36,756 nucleotides of DNA, taken from Chitinophagaceae bacterium (lineage in GTDB: Bacteria > Bacteroidota > Bacteroidia > Chitinophagales > Chitinophagaceae). The notes under the pieces are model-generated. The model was not told where the DNA came from. It was given only the letters and a program-made list of their open reading frames with translations, and searched no databases. Below, in pieces: positions 1-9,084 of the stretch. A program made the position numbers and the translations under genes. The stretch lies in contig JAHEMM010000010.1 of the NCBI GenBank assembly GCA_024643655.1, forward strand, positions 1 to 36,756, read 5' to 3'. Every line of letters starts with the position of its first letter. The stretch's first letter is position 1.

Positions 1-1001
1 ACAGGATCTTCCTTGAACATTAGTGCTGTGTCAAAATCGAAATGTATGATTGATGGGCTGCATAAAGCAAAATGTGCAAAAGCAGTCATAGCTAATCTTG
101 ACTCAAGCATTGCCCCTATTTGTAAATGTATTTTGGCGGCTTCGGCCATTTTTACCATTTTCAATGCTTTGAATATACCGCCAGATTTACCTAGTTTAAT
201 ATTCATATAATCACATGCCCCTAATTGAATTAATCGTTCTGCATCGTGATCATCACCACAACATTCATCTGCCATAATAGGTATGGGGCTTTCATTTTTT
301 ACTCTTGGTAACTGCATAAAATTCCAACGGGCAATCGGTTCTTCACAATGTTGAATATTGAAAACGGCTAAGGCCTTTAATGTTTCGATAGCTTCCTCCA
401 CTTCCCATCCTTGATTAGCATCTATGCGGATAGGAATTGTTTCGCCTACTGCTTCCCTGATAGTTTTGATTCTTACTACATCGGTTTTGCCATTCAATCC
501 CAATTTTACTTTGATGGCAGGATAACCCTGCTCTTTTATTTTTACTGCATCGGCAGCCATCTTAAGTGGGTCGCCTACACTTACTGTATAATCGGTAATG
601 ATAGTTTTGTTATTCTCTCCACCAATAAATTTATATAAAGGCATTCCGGCATGTTGAGCAGCAATATCATATAGAGCAATATCAAAAGCACTTTTGATAC
701 TATAGTTGGCATAAATGATTTTGTCCATCAGCTGAATACAGGATTCAATATTCAGCGGATCTTTTCCATTTAATGCTTTTGCAAAATATTGCCCAACTAT
801 GAAGCAGGTATCCTGACTTTCACCATTGATCGGCATATAGGGGCTGCATTCCCCAAAACCAGTTATGCCTTCCTTCGTACTAATCTTTACAATTATATTT
901 TCAGCATTAACATCTGTCCCCAATGAAGTAGTGAATGGTTCAATTAACGGAATAGAGAGTTTATAAATTTCTGTTTGTTGTATTGTTAAATTATTTGCCA
1001 T
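1..1001 (-). CDS. Dipeptide epimerase (enolase superfamily), 3' end cut by window edge
   Basis: The minus strand is open from an ATG at 999-1001 to the left edge (333 codons, no stop), so the C-terminus is missing. The protein has the muconate-lactonizing-type enolase-superfamily layout: KxK at K164/K166, metal ligands D194 (IRIDANQGW), E220 (CEEPI) and D245 (IMADE), the opposing catalytic lysine K269 (NIKLGKSGG), and DxD at D322/D324. In this superfamily the DxD motif binds the substrate amino group and marks dipeptide epimerases such as L-Ala-D/L-Glu epimerase. The likely role is racemising the second residue of dipeptides in the cytoplasm, for murein recycling or peptide use. Exact specificity cannot be read from sequence. 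A dipeptidyl-peptidase lies 1.4 kb away, which fits dipeptide metabolism. The family is secure and the substrate is inferred. Confidence 0.88.
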   Translation of the reverse strand, partial: MANNLTIQQTEIYKLSIPLIEPFTTSLGTDVNAENIIVKISTKEGITGFGECSPYMPINGESQDTCFIVGQYFAKALNGKDPLNIESCIQLMDKIIYANYSIKSAFDIALYDIAAQHAGMPLYKFIGGENNKTIITDYTVSVGDPLKMAADAVKIKEQGYPAIKVKLGLNGKTDVVRIKTIREAVGETIPIRIDANQGWEVEEAIETLKALAVFNIQHCEEPIARWNFMQLPRVKNESPIPIMADECCGDDHDAERLIQLGACDYMNIKLGKSGGIFKALKMVKMAEAAKIHLQIGAMLESRLAMTAFAHFALCSPSIIHFDFDTALMFKEDP

Positions 1002-1142
1002 AATCGGGTTTTTAATTTTTTTCTGCCTGAAAAGAGTAAAGATAATGGCTTAAAATATTGTTGGTAACGATTTTAGCATGATTTATGTTTCTATATATTA
1101 AAGTTGTAAAAAATTCGTTTATTAATAAGAATACCTCATACT

Positions 1143-1673
1143 ATGAAAAAACTTTTGATAATTGCTTTGCCTTTGTTGCTATTTGTTTCTTGTAAAAAGA
1201 AAATAGATGAATTGCCGCCCGCTACGCAAACTGGTGCTAATACTTTTGGAGCTAAGGTAAATGGGAATTTCTGGATACCACAAGGCTTTGGGCCAATCCC
1301 TGCGTCTAACTTATTAGAAGCAATCAGACTAGGTCCAAATTTTTACATACGAGCAAGAAATTTTTCGTCTTCACCGAATGAAACTGAGTTTGAGATTTTT
1401 TTGAAAGATGTAACCGGAGTAGGAACATATCAATTAAATACAACAATGACAGCTCCGTCTACTGGCGCTAGTTATGGATTTTATCTTAAACGAAATTTTA
1501 CCCCTACAAATGAGTGGCTTACTTCGGCAACTTATTCCGGAACGGTTAATATTAGTTTATTAGACACAGCTAACAATATTCTGGCAGGTACATTTCAATT
1601 TACAGCAGCTGATATTTACGGATCTGATCCACCTGTTACAATTACAGAAGGAAGATTTGATGTAAGATATTAG
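1143..1673 (+). CDS. Small lipoprotein of unknown function (DUF6252-like)
   Basis: This is a 176-aa protein. It begins with Lys-Lys, a hydrophobic stretch and the lipobox FVSC (Cys about residue 17), followed by KKK, so it should be a lipoprotein. The mature part starts with an ANTFGAKVNGNFW stretch, which resembles the opening of DUF6252-type Bacteroidota lipoproteins, and it is rich in alternating beta-strand patterns. No catalytic motif is visible. Its TAG stop shares bases with the TAA stop of the convergent gene on the other strand (plus-strand TTAG at 1670-1673). The family assignment is from recollection of the N-terminal motif and is tentative. The lipoprotein call is firmer. Confidence 0.75.
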   Translation: MKKLLIIALPLLLFVSCKKKIDELPPATQTGANTFGAKVNGNFWIPQGFGPIPASNLLEAIRLGPNFYIRARNFSSSPNETEFEIFLKDVTGVGTYQLNTTMTAPSTGASYGFYLKRNFTPTNEWLTSATYSGTVNISLLDTANNILAGTFQFTAADIYGSDPPVTITEGRFDVRY

Positions 1674-2335
1674 AACAATATTCTTAACCCGACAGCAAAC
1701 ATTGCTGTTAACGGTGCATTATCATTTACAAAAATATATTTGCTTGGATAGTCAGATGCAGGGATCCAAGCTTTCCCTTCAGCATATAAAAAGAAATAAG
1801 CACCAATTGGTTTTTCATAGCCTACTGCAAGATCAGCTGTCAATCTTTTAAAATTGGCTACACCATTAAGTACAGGGACATTATAAAAAGCTGTATCTAT
1901 AGAAGTAGAATGCACATTTGAAACTCTGCCAGGTAATAAGCCTAACCCTGCCGATGCATACAAATTCCACCCTTTTTCAATATCACAGGCGCCTACAAGG
2001 TATTTTCTCCACCCGATTGAAAATTGTTTGAAACGGATCTGAGAACTGTTTACATAATTTATTTCCTGTGGACTTGTAAGAGTGGATTTTGCAGTTGCAG
2101 TAAGATTATTTTTAAAGTTTCCATTTGTATAATATGAAAACGATACATATAAACCTTCTTTGGGGGTAATATTGAATATCGCATTAATCGTTTGCCCGAT
2201 TGTCCAGAAGCGTTGATCTTTTTTAATACTTCGCTGTAAGTCAAGATTTGTTGCGAAACTAAAACGCATTTCCTGTGTATAGGCAGATACAGCTATAAGT
2301 AATAGGAAAACAAATATGTTGGTTCTTTTTTTCAA
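1670..2335 (-). CDS. Outer-membrane beta-barrel protein, unknown function
   Basis: This 221-aa protein has an N-terminal signal peptide (KKR, then a hydrophobic run ending near AYTQ, residues 1-20). The remainder has the alternating hydrophobic/polar pattern of transmembrane beta strands and ends in an aromatic residue (AVGLRILF), as outer-membrane barrels usually do. The length suits an 8- to 10-strand barrel. No ligand-specific motif is seen. It is preceded by a terminator hairpin that closes the upstream S46 peptidase gene, so it is probably transcribed separately. Its stop overlaps the stop of the convergent lipoprotein gene. Function is unknown. Confidence 0.72.
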   Translation of the reverse strand: MKKRTNIFVFLLLIAVSAYTQEMRFSFATNLDLQRSIKKDQRFWTIGQTINAIFNITPKEGLYVSFSYYTNGNFKNNLTATAKSTLTSPQEINYVNSSQIRFKQFSIGWRKYLVGACDIEKGWNLYASAGLGLLPGRVSNVHSTSIDTAFYNVPVLNGVANFKRLTADLAVGYEKPIGAYFFLYAEGKAWIPASDYPSKYIFVNDNAPLTAMFAVGLRILF

Positions 2336-2386
2336 ATAGATAAGCTCTCTGCAATGTTACTGAATTAATTCCTTGTCTAAAAACAG

Positions 2387-2420
2387 AAAAGCCATCCTGC
2401 AACTATACAGGATGGCTTTT
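2387..2420 (-). terminator. Rho-independent terminator after the S46 peptidase gene
   Basis: A perfect 13-bp inverted repeat (AAAAGCCATCCTG at 2387-2399, CAGGATGGCTTTT at 2408-2420) has an 8-nt loop and A/T tracts on both sides. It starts 16 nt downstream of the minus-strand stop at 2437, so it most likely ends that transcript. Confidence 0.85.
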
Positions 2421-2436
2421 TAGTAATTGTGATTAA

Positions 2437-4602
2437 TTATTTCACCAATTTTAATTCTTTAATGATGTTTTCGCCACCACCTAATTTATCGATACACCAT
2501 AATACGTATCGTATGTCTACACAAATTGTTCTATTAAGATCTTTATCAAAAGCCAGTTTATGACTTAATGCTTCATAGTTGCCATCAAAAGCAAGACCCA
2601 TCAATTCACCCTTACCGTTTATTACAGGTGAGCCGGAATTGCCACCAGTAATATCGTTGGTAGTAATAAATCCAATTACGAGGTCCTTACGGGTAGGATC
2701 CATATACTGTCCAAAATCTTTTTTCTTTAAGAGGTCAATTTGATTGGCTGGCAAATCAAATTCATAATCACCGGGTTTATATTTCTCCAACAAACCCTTT
2801 GATGTAGTAACATAATCATAAAATACACCATCTCTGGGACGATATGATTTTACAGCCCCATAACTTACTCTCATAGTAAATGTAGCATCGGGGTACATCA
2901 TTTTAGCTTTTACCGGATTCATTTCCATAATGCCCTTCATATATATTCTGCCAAACTCCGCATTTTTTGTATTAAAATCTTGAAAGTAGGGACTGTATTT
3001 AGTAGTATAGTTTGTAAAAAATGCACTGGCATGCGCAAAAGCAGGGTCACTTTGTAAAGCTACTGCATCCGGGTTTGCAATAAAAGCATTCCATTTAGCA
3101 TCATCAAATATCATTGTTTTGCTAAATAAATCCGCCGCATATTTTTTGTATGTGGCCTCTTCATCCAGCGGACCATACGCATTCTTTAATGTGCCATAAA
3201 ATCCGATGGGTTGTTGATTTTTATCGACATCTTCATAAAACATTTTAGTTATAGCAGCAACTATTTGTTGATCAGATACTTTGTTTTCTTCTTCCAAAAA
3301 AGCTGCTCTTCTTTTATCTACTGCTTCAGCATATTTTTTTGCATCGGCAAGCGGAGTGCCCGGTTTTACTAAGGCAGCTTCTAATTGTAAAAGTGAGCCG
3401 GCAAAAGCAATAAGCGGAGAGCCGTTTATTCCTTCGTTAATATACTGGCGATGTTTTGCATAAGGGCGCCAAGCATCATAAGCTTTTGCCCAATCTGTAA
3501 AAATAGTCTGATATTCACTTTTCCCTTTTGCCCAAGTATTGAATGTGGATTCGAATTTTTGTTTTTGTCCTAGAATATCGTACTTCAGTAATTGTTTTGT
3601 TTCTCCATCATAAAATTTCCAATAATTAGCTATACCTGCGAAAGAAGAGGACAATTGTAATTTAACTGCCGGATCTTTTTTCATTTCTTCAAACATATAT
3701 TTTAAACGTACATCCCGAAGTTTTACCAATGTTGGGTTGTTGATGTCGGTTGCTAATTTTATTCCATAAGAGCTTTCATAACGATTGGTACTACCAGGGT
3801 AACCCCATGTCATCGCAAAATCACCATCTTTTAATGGTTTTAATGAAATGGGTAAGAACCATTTTGGTTGTAAAGGAATGTTAGCAGGAGAATAATCTGC
3901 CGGTTTCCCATCGGGAGATGTGTATACACGAAAAACGGAAAAATCACCAGTGTGACGTGGCCACTCCCAGTTATCAGTATCTCCACCAAACTTCCCAACA
4001 CTTTCGGGAGGAGTACCCACTAATCGAATATCAGTATAGCGCTGATAAACAAATGCCAAATACTGATTTCCTTTAAAAAGTGAGTTTACTCTTACTTCGA
4101 TATTCTGGCTGGCATCACTCATCCTTTTATTAATCTCAGCCATTACTTCATTCTGTTTTTTCACTCTTTCTGTACCTGTAAGATCTTTTAGGGCATCCAT
4201 AACTTCTTTTGTAACATCATCTATCCGTAATAAAAATTGAACAGATAATGTAGAAGGTATTTCATCTCCTTTATTCTTTGCATAAAATCCATTCTGCAGG
4301 TAATTATGCTCCATATTGCTGGCTTTTGCGATGGCTGCATAACCACAATGATGATTGGTAAAAATCAACCCTTGATTGCTTACAATTTCACCCGTACAGC
4401 CTCCGCCAAAAATGATAATAGCATCTTTTAGTGATGGCTTATTGATGTTATACAATTGGTCTTTGGTGAGCTTCATTCCTTTTTTCACCATATCATTATA
4501 CACTTGCTGGCCCAATAACATAGGTAACCACATTCCTTCGTCTGCAAATGATTTAAAAAAGAAACTTACTGCAAGAATAATCGTTAATACTATTTTCTTC
4601 AT
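2437..4602 (-). CDS. S46 family dipeptidyl-peptidase, DPP7-type
   Basis: This 721-aa exported serine peptidase has a signal peptide (KKIVLTIILAVSFFFKSFA, residues 2-20). The S46 triad is visible: H85 in TNHHCGY, D220 in PRHTGDF and S656 in GGNSGSPV. The length matches characterised DPP7/DPP11 enzymes (about 710-720 aa). S46 specificity is set by the residue 18 positions after the nucleophile: Arg gives DPP11 (Asp/Glu), Gly gives DPP7 (hydrophobic P1). Here it is Gly674 in LAFDGNYE, which predicts DPP7-like cleavage of dipeptides with a hydrophobic penultimate residue. It would act in the periplasm and release dipeptides for uptake. A terminator follows directly. The family is very secure and the specificity is inferred from one residue. 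Confidence 0.95.
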   Translation of the reverse strand: MKKIVLTIILAVSFFFKSFADEGMWLPMLLGQQVYNDMVKKGMKLTKDQLYNINKPSLKDAIIIFGGGCTGEIVSNQGLIFTNHHCGYAAIAKASNMEHNYLQNGFYAKNKGDEIPSTLSVQFLLRIDDVTKEVMDALKDLTGTERVKKQNEVMAEINKRMSDASQNIEVRVNSLFKGNQYLAFVYQRYTDIRLVGTPPESVGKFGGDTDNWEWPRHTGDFSVFRVYTSPDGKPADYSPANIPLQPKWFLPISLKPLKDGDFAMTWGYPGSTNRYESSYGIKLATDINNPTLVKLRDVRLKYMFEEMKKDPAVKLQLSSSFAGIANYWKFYDGETKQLLKYDILGQKQKFESTFNTWAKGKSEYQTIFTDWAKAYDAWRPYAKHRQYINEGINGSPLIAFAGSLLQLEAALVKPGTPLADAKKYAEAVDKRRAAFLEEENKVSDQQIVAAITKMFYEDVDKNQQPIGFYGTLKNAYGPLDEEATYKKYAADLFSKTMIFDDAKWNAFIANPDAVALQSDPAFAHASAFFTNYTTKYSPYFQDFNTKNAEFGRIYMKGIMEMNPVKAKMMYPDATFTMRVSYGAVKSYRPRDGVFYDYVTTSKGLLEKYKPGDYEFDLPANQIDLLKKKDFGQYMDPTRKDLVIGFITTNDITGGNSGSPVINGKGELMGLAFDGNYEALSHKLAFDKDLNRTICVDIRYVLWCIDKLGGGENIIKELKLVK

Positions 4603-4701
4603 ATTTCAATTTTTTGTTTGACAAACGTACTATAAAAAAAAGGGGTAGCCAAAAGCAAACCAAACAGCAAAAGATGTAATTTGACGGTTAATAACCAGCT
4701 T

Positions 4702-6045
4702 ATGAGATATAGATATGCTTCATTTATTTTATTTACAGCGACGTTGATAATACAAAGTTGTAATAAGAAAGATAGTTTGCCTGCTCCTCCAACTGTTCCG
4801 GGGTGCTCAAGTAATATGCTACCTGAAAATGGTGCATTTATTACTACTTCATCCGTTACTTTCACATGGGCGGCAGTGAATGGTGCAGTATCTTATGATT
4901 TTTATTTAGGAGCTTCTGCAGCAACAGCAACTGTAATTGCCAGTAATATTACCACTACTTCTTATAATTATGTATTGCCTGTATTTGCTTCAAGTCAACC
5001 ATTGTACTGGTTTGTACAACCTAAAAATGCGAACGGTACTGCCACAGGGTGCAACTCTGTTGCTTCAATGTTTACAGTAACTTATTTATCTGCTCCCGCA
5101 CCTTACGGATATTATGTAGTAGGTTATTTCCCTTCTTATCGAAATATTGCAGATGTACCAGATGTAAAATTCAGAATGACCAATACGGTAGTTTATGCAT
5201 TCTTCGGAGTGAATGCATCAGGAACTATTTCTGCTCCCTCATCACCTTCTACTTCTATTATAACGTTAGCAGCGAAAGCAAAAGCCAATAATTCAAAGAT
5301 ATTAATAGGTATTAATGATGGGAGTGGAGATGGAAAGACCAATTTTAAAAATATGGCAGCTACTGCTACCGGAAGAAATACTTTCATAAAAGATGTGATG
5401 AATAAAGTACGGCAATATAATGTGGATGGCGTAGATATGGATTGGGAATTTCCAACAACCAGCGATGGTACTGATTTAACATTTACTTTATTAATGAAAG
5501 AATTATCAGATTCATTGCACCGTGATGGACGTTATTATTTAACAGCTGCCATTACAGCAGGAAAATATGCTGGCGGTATCCGTGATGCGATAAGAACCGA
5601 ATTATTTGGGTATGTAGATTTTTTTAATGTAATGGCTTATGATGATTTTAGTACTACTACTCCGTATCGCCATCATAGCGACTATACGTTAGCTCAAACC
5701 TGCCTGAATTATTGGCTGACTACAAGAGGAATGCCAGCTGCAAAATGTGTATTAGGTATTCCGGCTTATGGCCGTCCGTCAGGTATTACGCAAACGGGAA
5801 CCATTAAAACCTATAAAGATATTCTGGCTGCAGGGGGTAGTCCACAATCCGATTCAGCTGTAGTTACAGCTACCGGTTTCCCTTCGTATACCGTATATTA
5901 TAACGGACAATACACTACAAAAAGAAAAGCCAAGCTGGCAAAAGATATTGCAAACGGTGTTATGTTTTGGGAAAAATGGCAGGACGCACAAGATGGTAAC
6001 TCTTTACTGAAAGCAGCATGTGATACTGTGGGGAGAGCTTATTGA
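4702..6045 (+). CDS. GH18 family chitinase-like lipoprotein with N-terminal Fn3-like domain
   Basis: A TTG at 4681 opens the frame, but the ATG at 4702 is preferred because it gives a clean signal peptide ending in the lipobox LIIQSC followed by NKKD. The 447-aa product has an Ig/Fn3-like region (about residues 33-130) and then a GH18 barrel. The family signature DGVDMDWEF is intact (D242, D245, D247 and proton donor E249), followed by a conserved MAYDDF strand. GH18 enzymes cleave chitin or related GlcNAc polymers by substrate-assisted catalysis; some members act on other N-glycans. As a lipoprotein it would sit in the outer or inner membrane. There is no carbohydrate-uptake gene next to it, so the substrate is open. 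It is divergent from the S46 peptidase gene. Confidence 0.9.
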   Translation: MRYRYASFILFTATLIIQSCNKKDSLPAPPTVPGCSSNMLPENGAFITTSSVTFTWAAVNGAVSYDFYLGASAATATVIASNITTTSYNYVLPVFASSQPLYWFVQPKNANGTATGCNSVASMFTVTYLSAPAPYGYYVVGYFPSYRNIADVPDVKFRMTNTVVYAFFGVNASGTISAPSSPSTSIITLAAKAKANNSKILIGINDGSGDGKTNFKNMAATATGRNTFIKDVMNKVRQYNVDGVDMDWEFPTTSDGTDLTFTLLMKELSDSLHRDGRYYLTAAITAGKYAGGIRDAIRTELFGYVDFFNVMAYDDFSTTTPYRHHSDYTLAQTCLNYWLTTRGMPAAKCVLGIPAYGRPSGITQTGTIKTYKDILAAGGSPQSDSAVVTATGFPSYTVYYNGQYTTKRKAKLAKDIANGVMFWEKWQDAQDGNSLLKAACDTVGRAY

Positions 6046-6182
6046 GGTTTCTTTAACCCAGCAAATCGAACATACAGGTCAACTGGTCAGAATAAATTGC
6101 ACATTAGAAATGCCTTTGCACATTTATAGTGTTTAATTTTTGGTTACAAATCAACCAGTGATAAAGTATTCGAAAAAATAAT

Positions 6183-7184
6183 TTAAGATAAGGGCTCGTT
6201 CAGTATTTTCCACAAACTATCTTTCAATTCTGCCAACCCTTTATTGGTAACAGATGAAATAAATAAATGGGGAACATTTTCGGGTAGCTCATTTGCAATG
6301 GCTGCTTTTAATTCATCATCCAGCATATCACTTTTACTAATGGCGATAATGAATTGTTTATCTAATAATTCTGGATTATATTTTTCTAATTCATTGACCA
6401 GTATATCAAATTCTTTTTTATGATCATCACTATCTGCCGGTATCAGAAATAATAAAACAGAGTTTCTTTCAATATGTCGGAGAAATCGATGACCAAGTCC
6501 TTTACCTTCAGCAGCACCTTCGATAATACCTGGTAAGTCAGCAATACAAAAACTTTTTCCATCTCTGTATTCTACCATTCCAAGGTTTGGAGTGATAGTA
6601 GTAAATGCATAGTTGGCTATTTTGGGTTTTGCAGCCGTAACAACAGATAGCAGCGTTGATTTGCCGGCATTAGGGAAGCCTACCAAGCCTACATCAGCTA
6701 GTATTTTTAATTCCAACACTTTCCAACCTTCAATACCAGGTAAACCGGGTTGTGCATATTCTGGTGCCTGATTGGTAGGTGTTGCAAAATTGGCATTACC
6801 CAAACCGCCTTTACCTCCCGGAATCCAAACAACTTCCTGTCCATCTTCCATTATCTCCACTTCCTGTAAACCTGTTTCTTCATCTCTGGCAATAGTGCCA
6901 AGCGGTACTTCTATGATGATATCTTTTCCATTCCTTCCATGACAATTATTAGCACCACCTTTTTCTCCGTCTTCGGCCAATACATTTTTATAGTATCTAA
7001 GATGCAGTAATGTCCATAGATTACTATTGCCCTTTAAAACAATATGAGCACCCCGGCCTCCGTCACCACCATCAGGACCACCTAAAGCGGTTAACTTATT
7101 ACGCATAAAATGTTTGTTGCCAGCACCGCCATGCCCACTGCGACAAAAAATCCGTATCTGATCAACAAAATTAGTTTTCTCCAA
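6183..7184 (-). CDS. obg: GTPase Obg/CgtA, start reassigned to TTG at 7184
   Basis: Obg is an essential GTPase that acts in late 50S ribosome assembly and stress signalling. The glycine-rich Obg fold is at the N-terminus ([11 protein letters not shown] and [11 protein letters not shown]), followed by a G domain with G1 GFPNAGKST (about residues 169-177), G3 DLPG (216-219) and G4 SKSD (283-286). The reading frame extends to an ATG at 7259, which would add 25 residues absent from the family. A perfect TATATTTG -7 element lies at 7236-7243, so RNA would start downstream of that ATG. The TTG at 7184 gives [14 protein letters not shown], the usual Obg beginning, and 333 aa. There is no C-terminal OCT domain. 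Obg identity is certain and the start is inferred. Confidence 0.93.
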   Translation of the reverse strand: MEKTNFVDQIRIFCRSGHGGAGNKHFMRNKLTALGGPDGGDGGRGAHIVLKGNSNLWTLLHLRYYKNVLAEDGEKGGANNCHGRNGKDIIIEVPLGTIARDEETGLQEVEIMEDGQEVVWIPGGKGGLGNANFATPTNQAPEYAQPGLPGIEGWKVLELKILADVGLVGFPNAGKSTLLSVVTAAKPKIANYAFTTITPNLGMVEYRDGKSFCIADLPGIIEGAAEGKGLGHRFLRHIERNSVLLFLIPADSDDHKKEFDILVNELEKYNPELLDKQFIIAISKSDMLDDELKAAIANELPENVPHLFISSVTNKGLAELKDSLWKILNEPLS

Positions 7185-7235
7185 TGTTGTATTTTTACTA
7201 GTGACAGCCTCCTCTATTATATCGGTGGCTGAATG

Positions 7236-7243
7236 CAAATATA
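7236..7243 (-). promoter_or_regulatory. -7 promoter element of obg
   Basis: Read on the minus strand this is TATATTTG, an exact match to the Bacteroidota -7 consensus TAnnTTTG. It predicts a transcription start near 7229 and a leader of about 45 nt before the TTG start. No clear -33 TTTG is seen at the expected spacing. Confidence 0.5.
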
Positions 7244-7269
7244 CCTTAACATACTTCAATCTTTATTAA

Positions 7270-7665
7270 ATGAAATATCTGGCTCTGCTTTTAGTTATTC
7301 CTTTTTTATCTGCTACAGAATGCGGTAAAAAGAAAAATGAAACGAAAACTGAGGACACAAAAACAGAAGTAGTAGATTCAAATTCCAATGTCTTACCGAA
7401 ATGCGTTCAAAAAATAATAGACGAAGGTAAAAAAGAAACACCTTCTACTGCACCAATACAAGTGGATGAATATCTTTTTAAAGGGAAGAAAGTATACTTA
7501 TTTACAGCACCCTGTTGCGACTTTTATAATGAAGTGTACGATGAAAACTGTAAGAAAATATGTGCTCCTACCGGTGGCTTTACCGGCGCTGGTGATGGGA
7601 AATGCACCGAATTTTTTAAAGAGGCTAAACTTGTAAAAAACATCTGGAAAGGAAAAACAGAATAA
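7270..7665 (+). CDS. Small Cys-rich exported protein, DUF6970-like
   Basis: This 131-aa protein has a hydrophobic N-terminus (residues 1-15) ending in SATEC, then KKK and a charged linker. This could be a lipoprotein, although Glu before the Cys is unusual for a lipobox. The C-terminal half has six cysteines in a pattern I associate with DUF6970: LFTAPCCDFYNEVYDENC, then KKICAPTGGFTGAGDGKC and a closing F. The Cys/Gly/Asp-rich motif suggests disulfides or metal binding, but no function is established. It is divergent from obg with starts 85 nt apart. A strong bidirectional terminator begins at its stop codon. Confidence 0.78.
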   Translation: MKYLALLLVIPFLSATECGKKKNETKTEDTKTEVVDSNSNVLPKCVQKIIDEGKKETPSTAPIQVDEYLFKGKKVYLFTAPCCDFYNEVYDENCKKICAPTGGFTGAGDGKCTEFFKEAKLVKNIWKGKTE

Positions 7666-7704
7666 AAAGAAAAGTCCTGATTAATTTTCAGGACTTTTCT
7701 TTTT
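7664..7704. terminator. Bidirectional rho-independent terminator
   Basis: A perfect 17-bp inverted repeat (7664-7680 with 7688-7704; core AAAAGTCCTGA/TCAGGACTTTT) has a 7-nt loop and A/T runs at both outer ends. It lies between the convergent gene ends at 7665 (+) and 7721 (-) and can serve both. Confidence 0.9.
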
Positions 7705-7720
7705 TATGAATAGACCATAT

Positions 7721-8974
7721 TTATTGAACTAATACTTTTTTACTGAATACTATTTTTTTAAGCTGATCAATCACTTTTACCAAATAAAAACCTTTTGCAG
7801 TTGTATTATCCAATTTTATAGATTGGATTTGTTTTATACTGCCAAGGTTTACTACTTGTTGTGAAATATTTCTACCCGTTACATCAGTAACCTGAATTGT
7901 ATACTGGCCTGTTTCCACATCATTAAATTGAACTGCAAACTGATTGTTTGTTACAGGATTAGGGAAAACACTAATTTTATTGTTATCATCAATTGGGATA
8001 CTGCTAATTAACTCTACTGTTTTTGAAGCAGGTCGATTAGCAGTAGCTAACAAATTTCCATTTGCTAAATCAGACGTTTGCCAGATAGTTCCTTCAATTA
8101 AATAAGGTGTAGCAACTAACGATTTATGATCAATTGTATAAAATGATTTAGCCGAAGTAGCACTTCCTACAATGATTTTATTAGCTGCATTAATAGCTGC
8201 ACCGTTAACAGTAAATTCTGTCGGTAAACCCGAAATAACACCAAGATGTGTTGCAACTTTTGTTTCAGTGTTTATTTTAAAAACATAATTACGGGCAGAA
8301 AAAACATAAAGATTGCCTTCGTCATCCGCAATTATATCTCCACCAAAGCTGCTGCAAGAGTTGTGAATTGAAATATTTTTATTTTCCTGATCATCAACGA
8401 TGGTACCCAGGTCGGTTATTTCCAGTTTTTTCCCGGTTGAAAAACGAATCAATTGAGTAGCATCATTTGTCATTGCATATCCATACCCGTCAGAGGCGAT
8501 TACCATACGAGTAACTATATTACCCTGATCGGAAGATTTTTGAGGTTTTCCAGTAAAAGCTTTATCTGTTACATAAAAAACTTTCATTGTTTTTAGATCA
8601 ATATATCGGAGCTGATCAATAAACATTGGAGTATAATATAACCGGTCATTTCGCTTATCATAAGCCAAGGCTGCAACACCAGTTGCAAAGGCTGCATTGA
8701 TTGAACTGCCAAAACGGGCATCATTTAATGGCTTTTCAAATTGTTTTCTAGTAGAAGCATCATACGCTAATAATGAAGCATCAGTTCCGTTTAATAGCAC
8801 ATCACTATAAGCGCCGGTTTGCAAATCGATTTTCCGAAGATAACTCCAATTTGCACCTTGTTGCTGCGCATCAGTAACTGCATAAGCAAAACGGTCAGCC
8901 TTTTGTGAATATGAAAAGTTGGTCAGAAGTAAAGTGCCCGATAAAAAAAATAAAGTAAGTAGATGTTTTTTCAT
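7721..8974 (-). CDS. Secreted protein with type IX secretion (T9SS) type A sorting domain
   Basis: This 417-aa protein has a signal peptide (KKHLLTLFFLSGTLLLTNF, ending near SYSQ, residue 24). The middle region (about 30-325) holds repeated strand patterns with Asp/Gly turns (KRNDRLYYTP, DDEGNLYVF), suggesting a beta-propeller-like fold. The last 80 residues form the T9SS type A sorting domain: VFPNPV, then QYTIQVTDVTGR, and a final KGFYLVKVI...KKVLVQ. It should be exported to the periplasm by Sec, carried across the outer membrane by T9SS and anchored or released at the surface. The role of the propeller part is unknown. The secretion call is strong. Confidence 0.88.
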   Translation of the reverse strand: MKKHLLTLFFLSGTLLLTNFSYSQKADRFAYAVTDAQQQGANWSYLRKIDLQTGAYSDVLLNGTDASLLAYDASTRKQFEKPLNDARFGSSINAAFATGVAALAYDKRNDRLYYTPMFIDQLRYIDLKTMKVFYVTDKAFTGKPQKSSDQGNIVTRMVIASDGYGYAMTNDATQLIRFSTGKKLEITDLGTIVDDQENKNISIHNSCSSFGGDIIADDEGNLYVFSARNYVFKINTETKVATHLGVISGLPTEFTVNGAAINAANKIIVGSATSAKSFYTIDHKSLVATPYLIEGTIWQTSDLANGNLLATANRPASKTVELISSIPIDDNNKISVFPNPVTNNQFAVQFNDVETGQYTIQVTDVTGRNISQQVVNLGSIKQIQSIKLDNTTAKGFYLVKVIDQLKKIVFSKKVLVQ

Positions 8975-9084
8975 AAACTATTTTTTAAGGTTTTGTAATG
9001 GCTAAATTTTATAAGATTAAATTACAACATTTTTTATAGAGCCTGAATTAATTTTTATAGGCGGCATAAAAGTTTTTTTTCAAA

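Noticed and set aside
6046-6182. Terminator or RNA in the gap between the GH18 gene and obg
   Set aside because: Only weak inverted repeats (ACTGGT/ACCAGT far apart, TGGTT/AACCA) are present, with no T tract.
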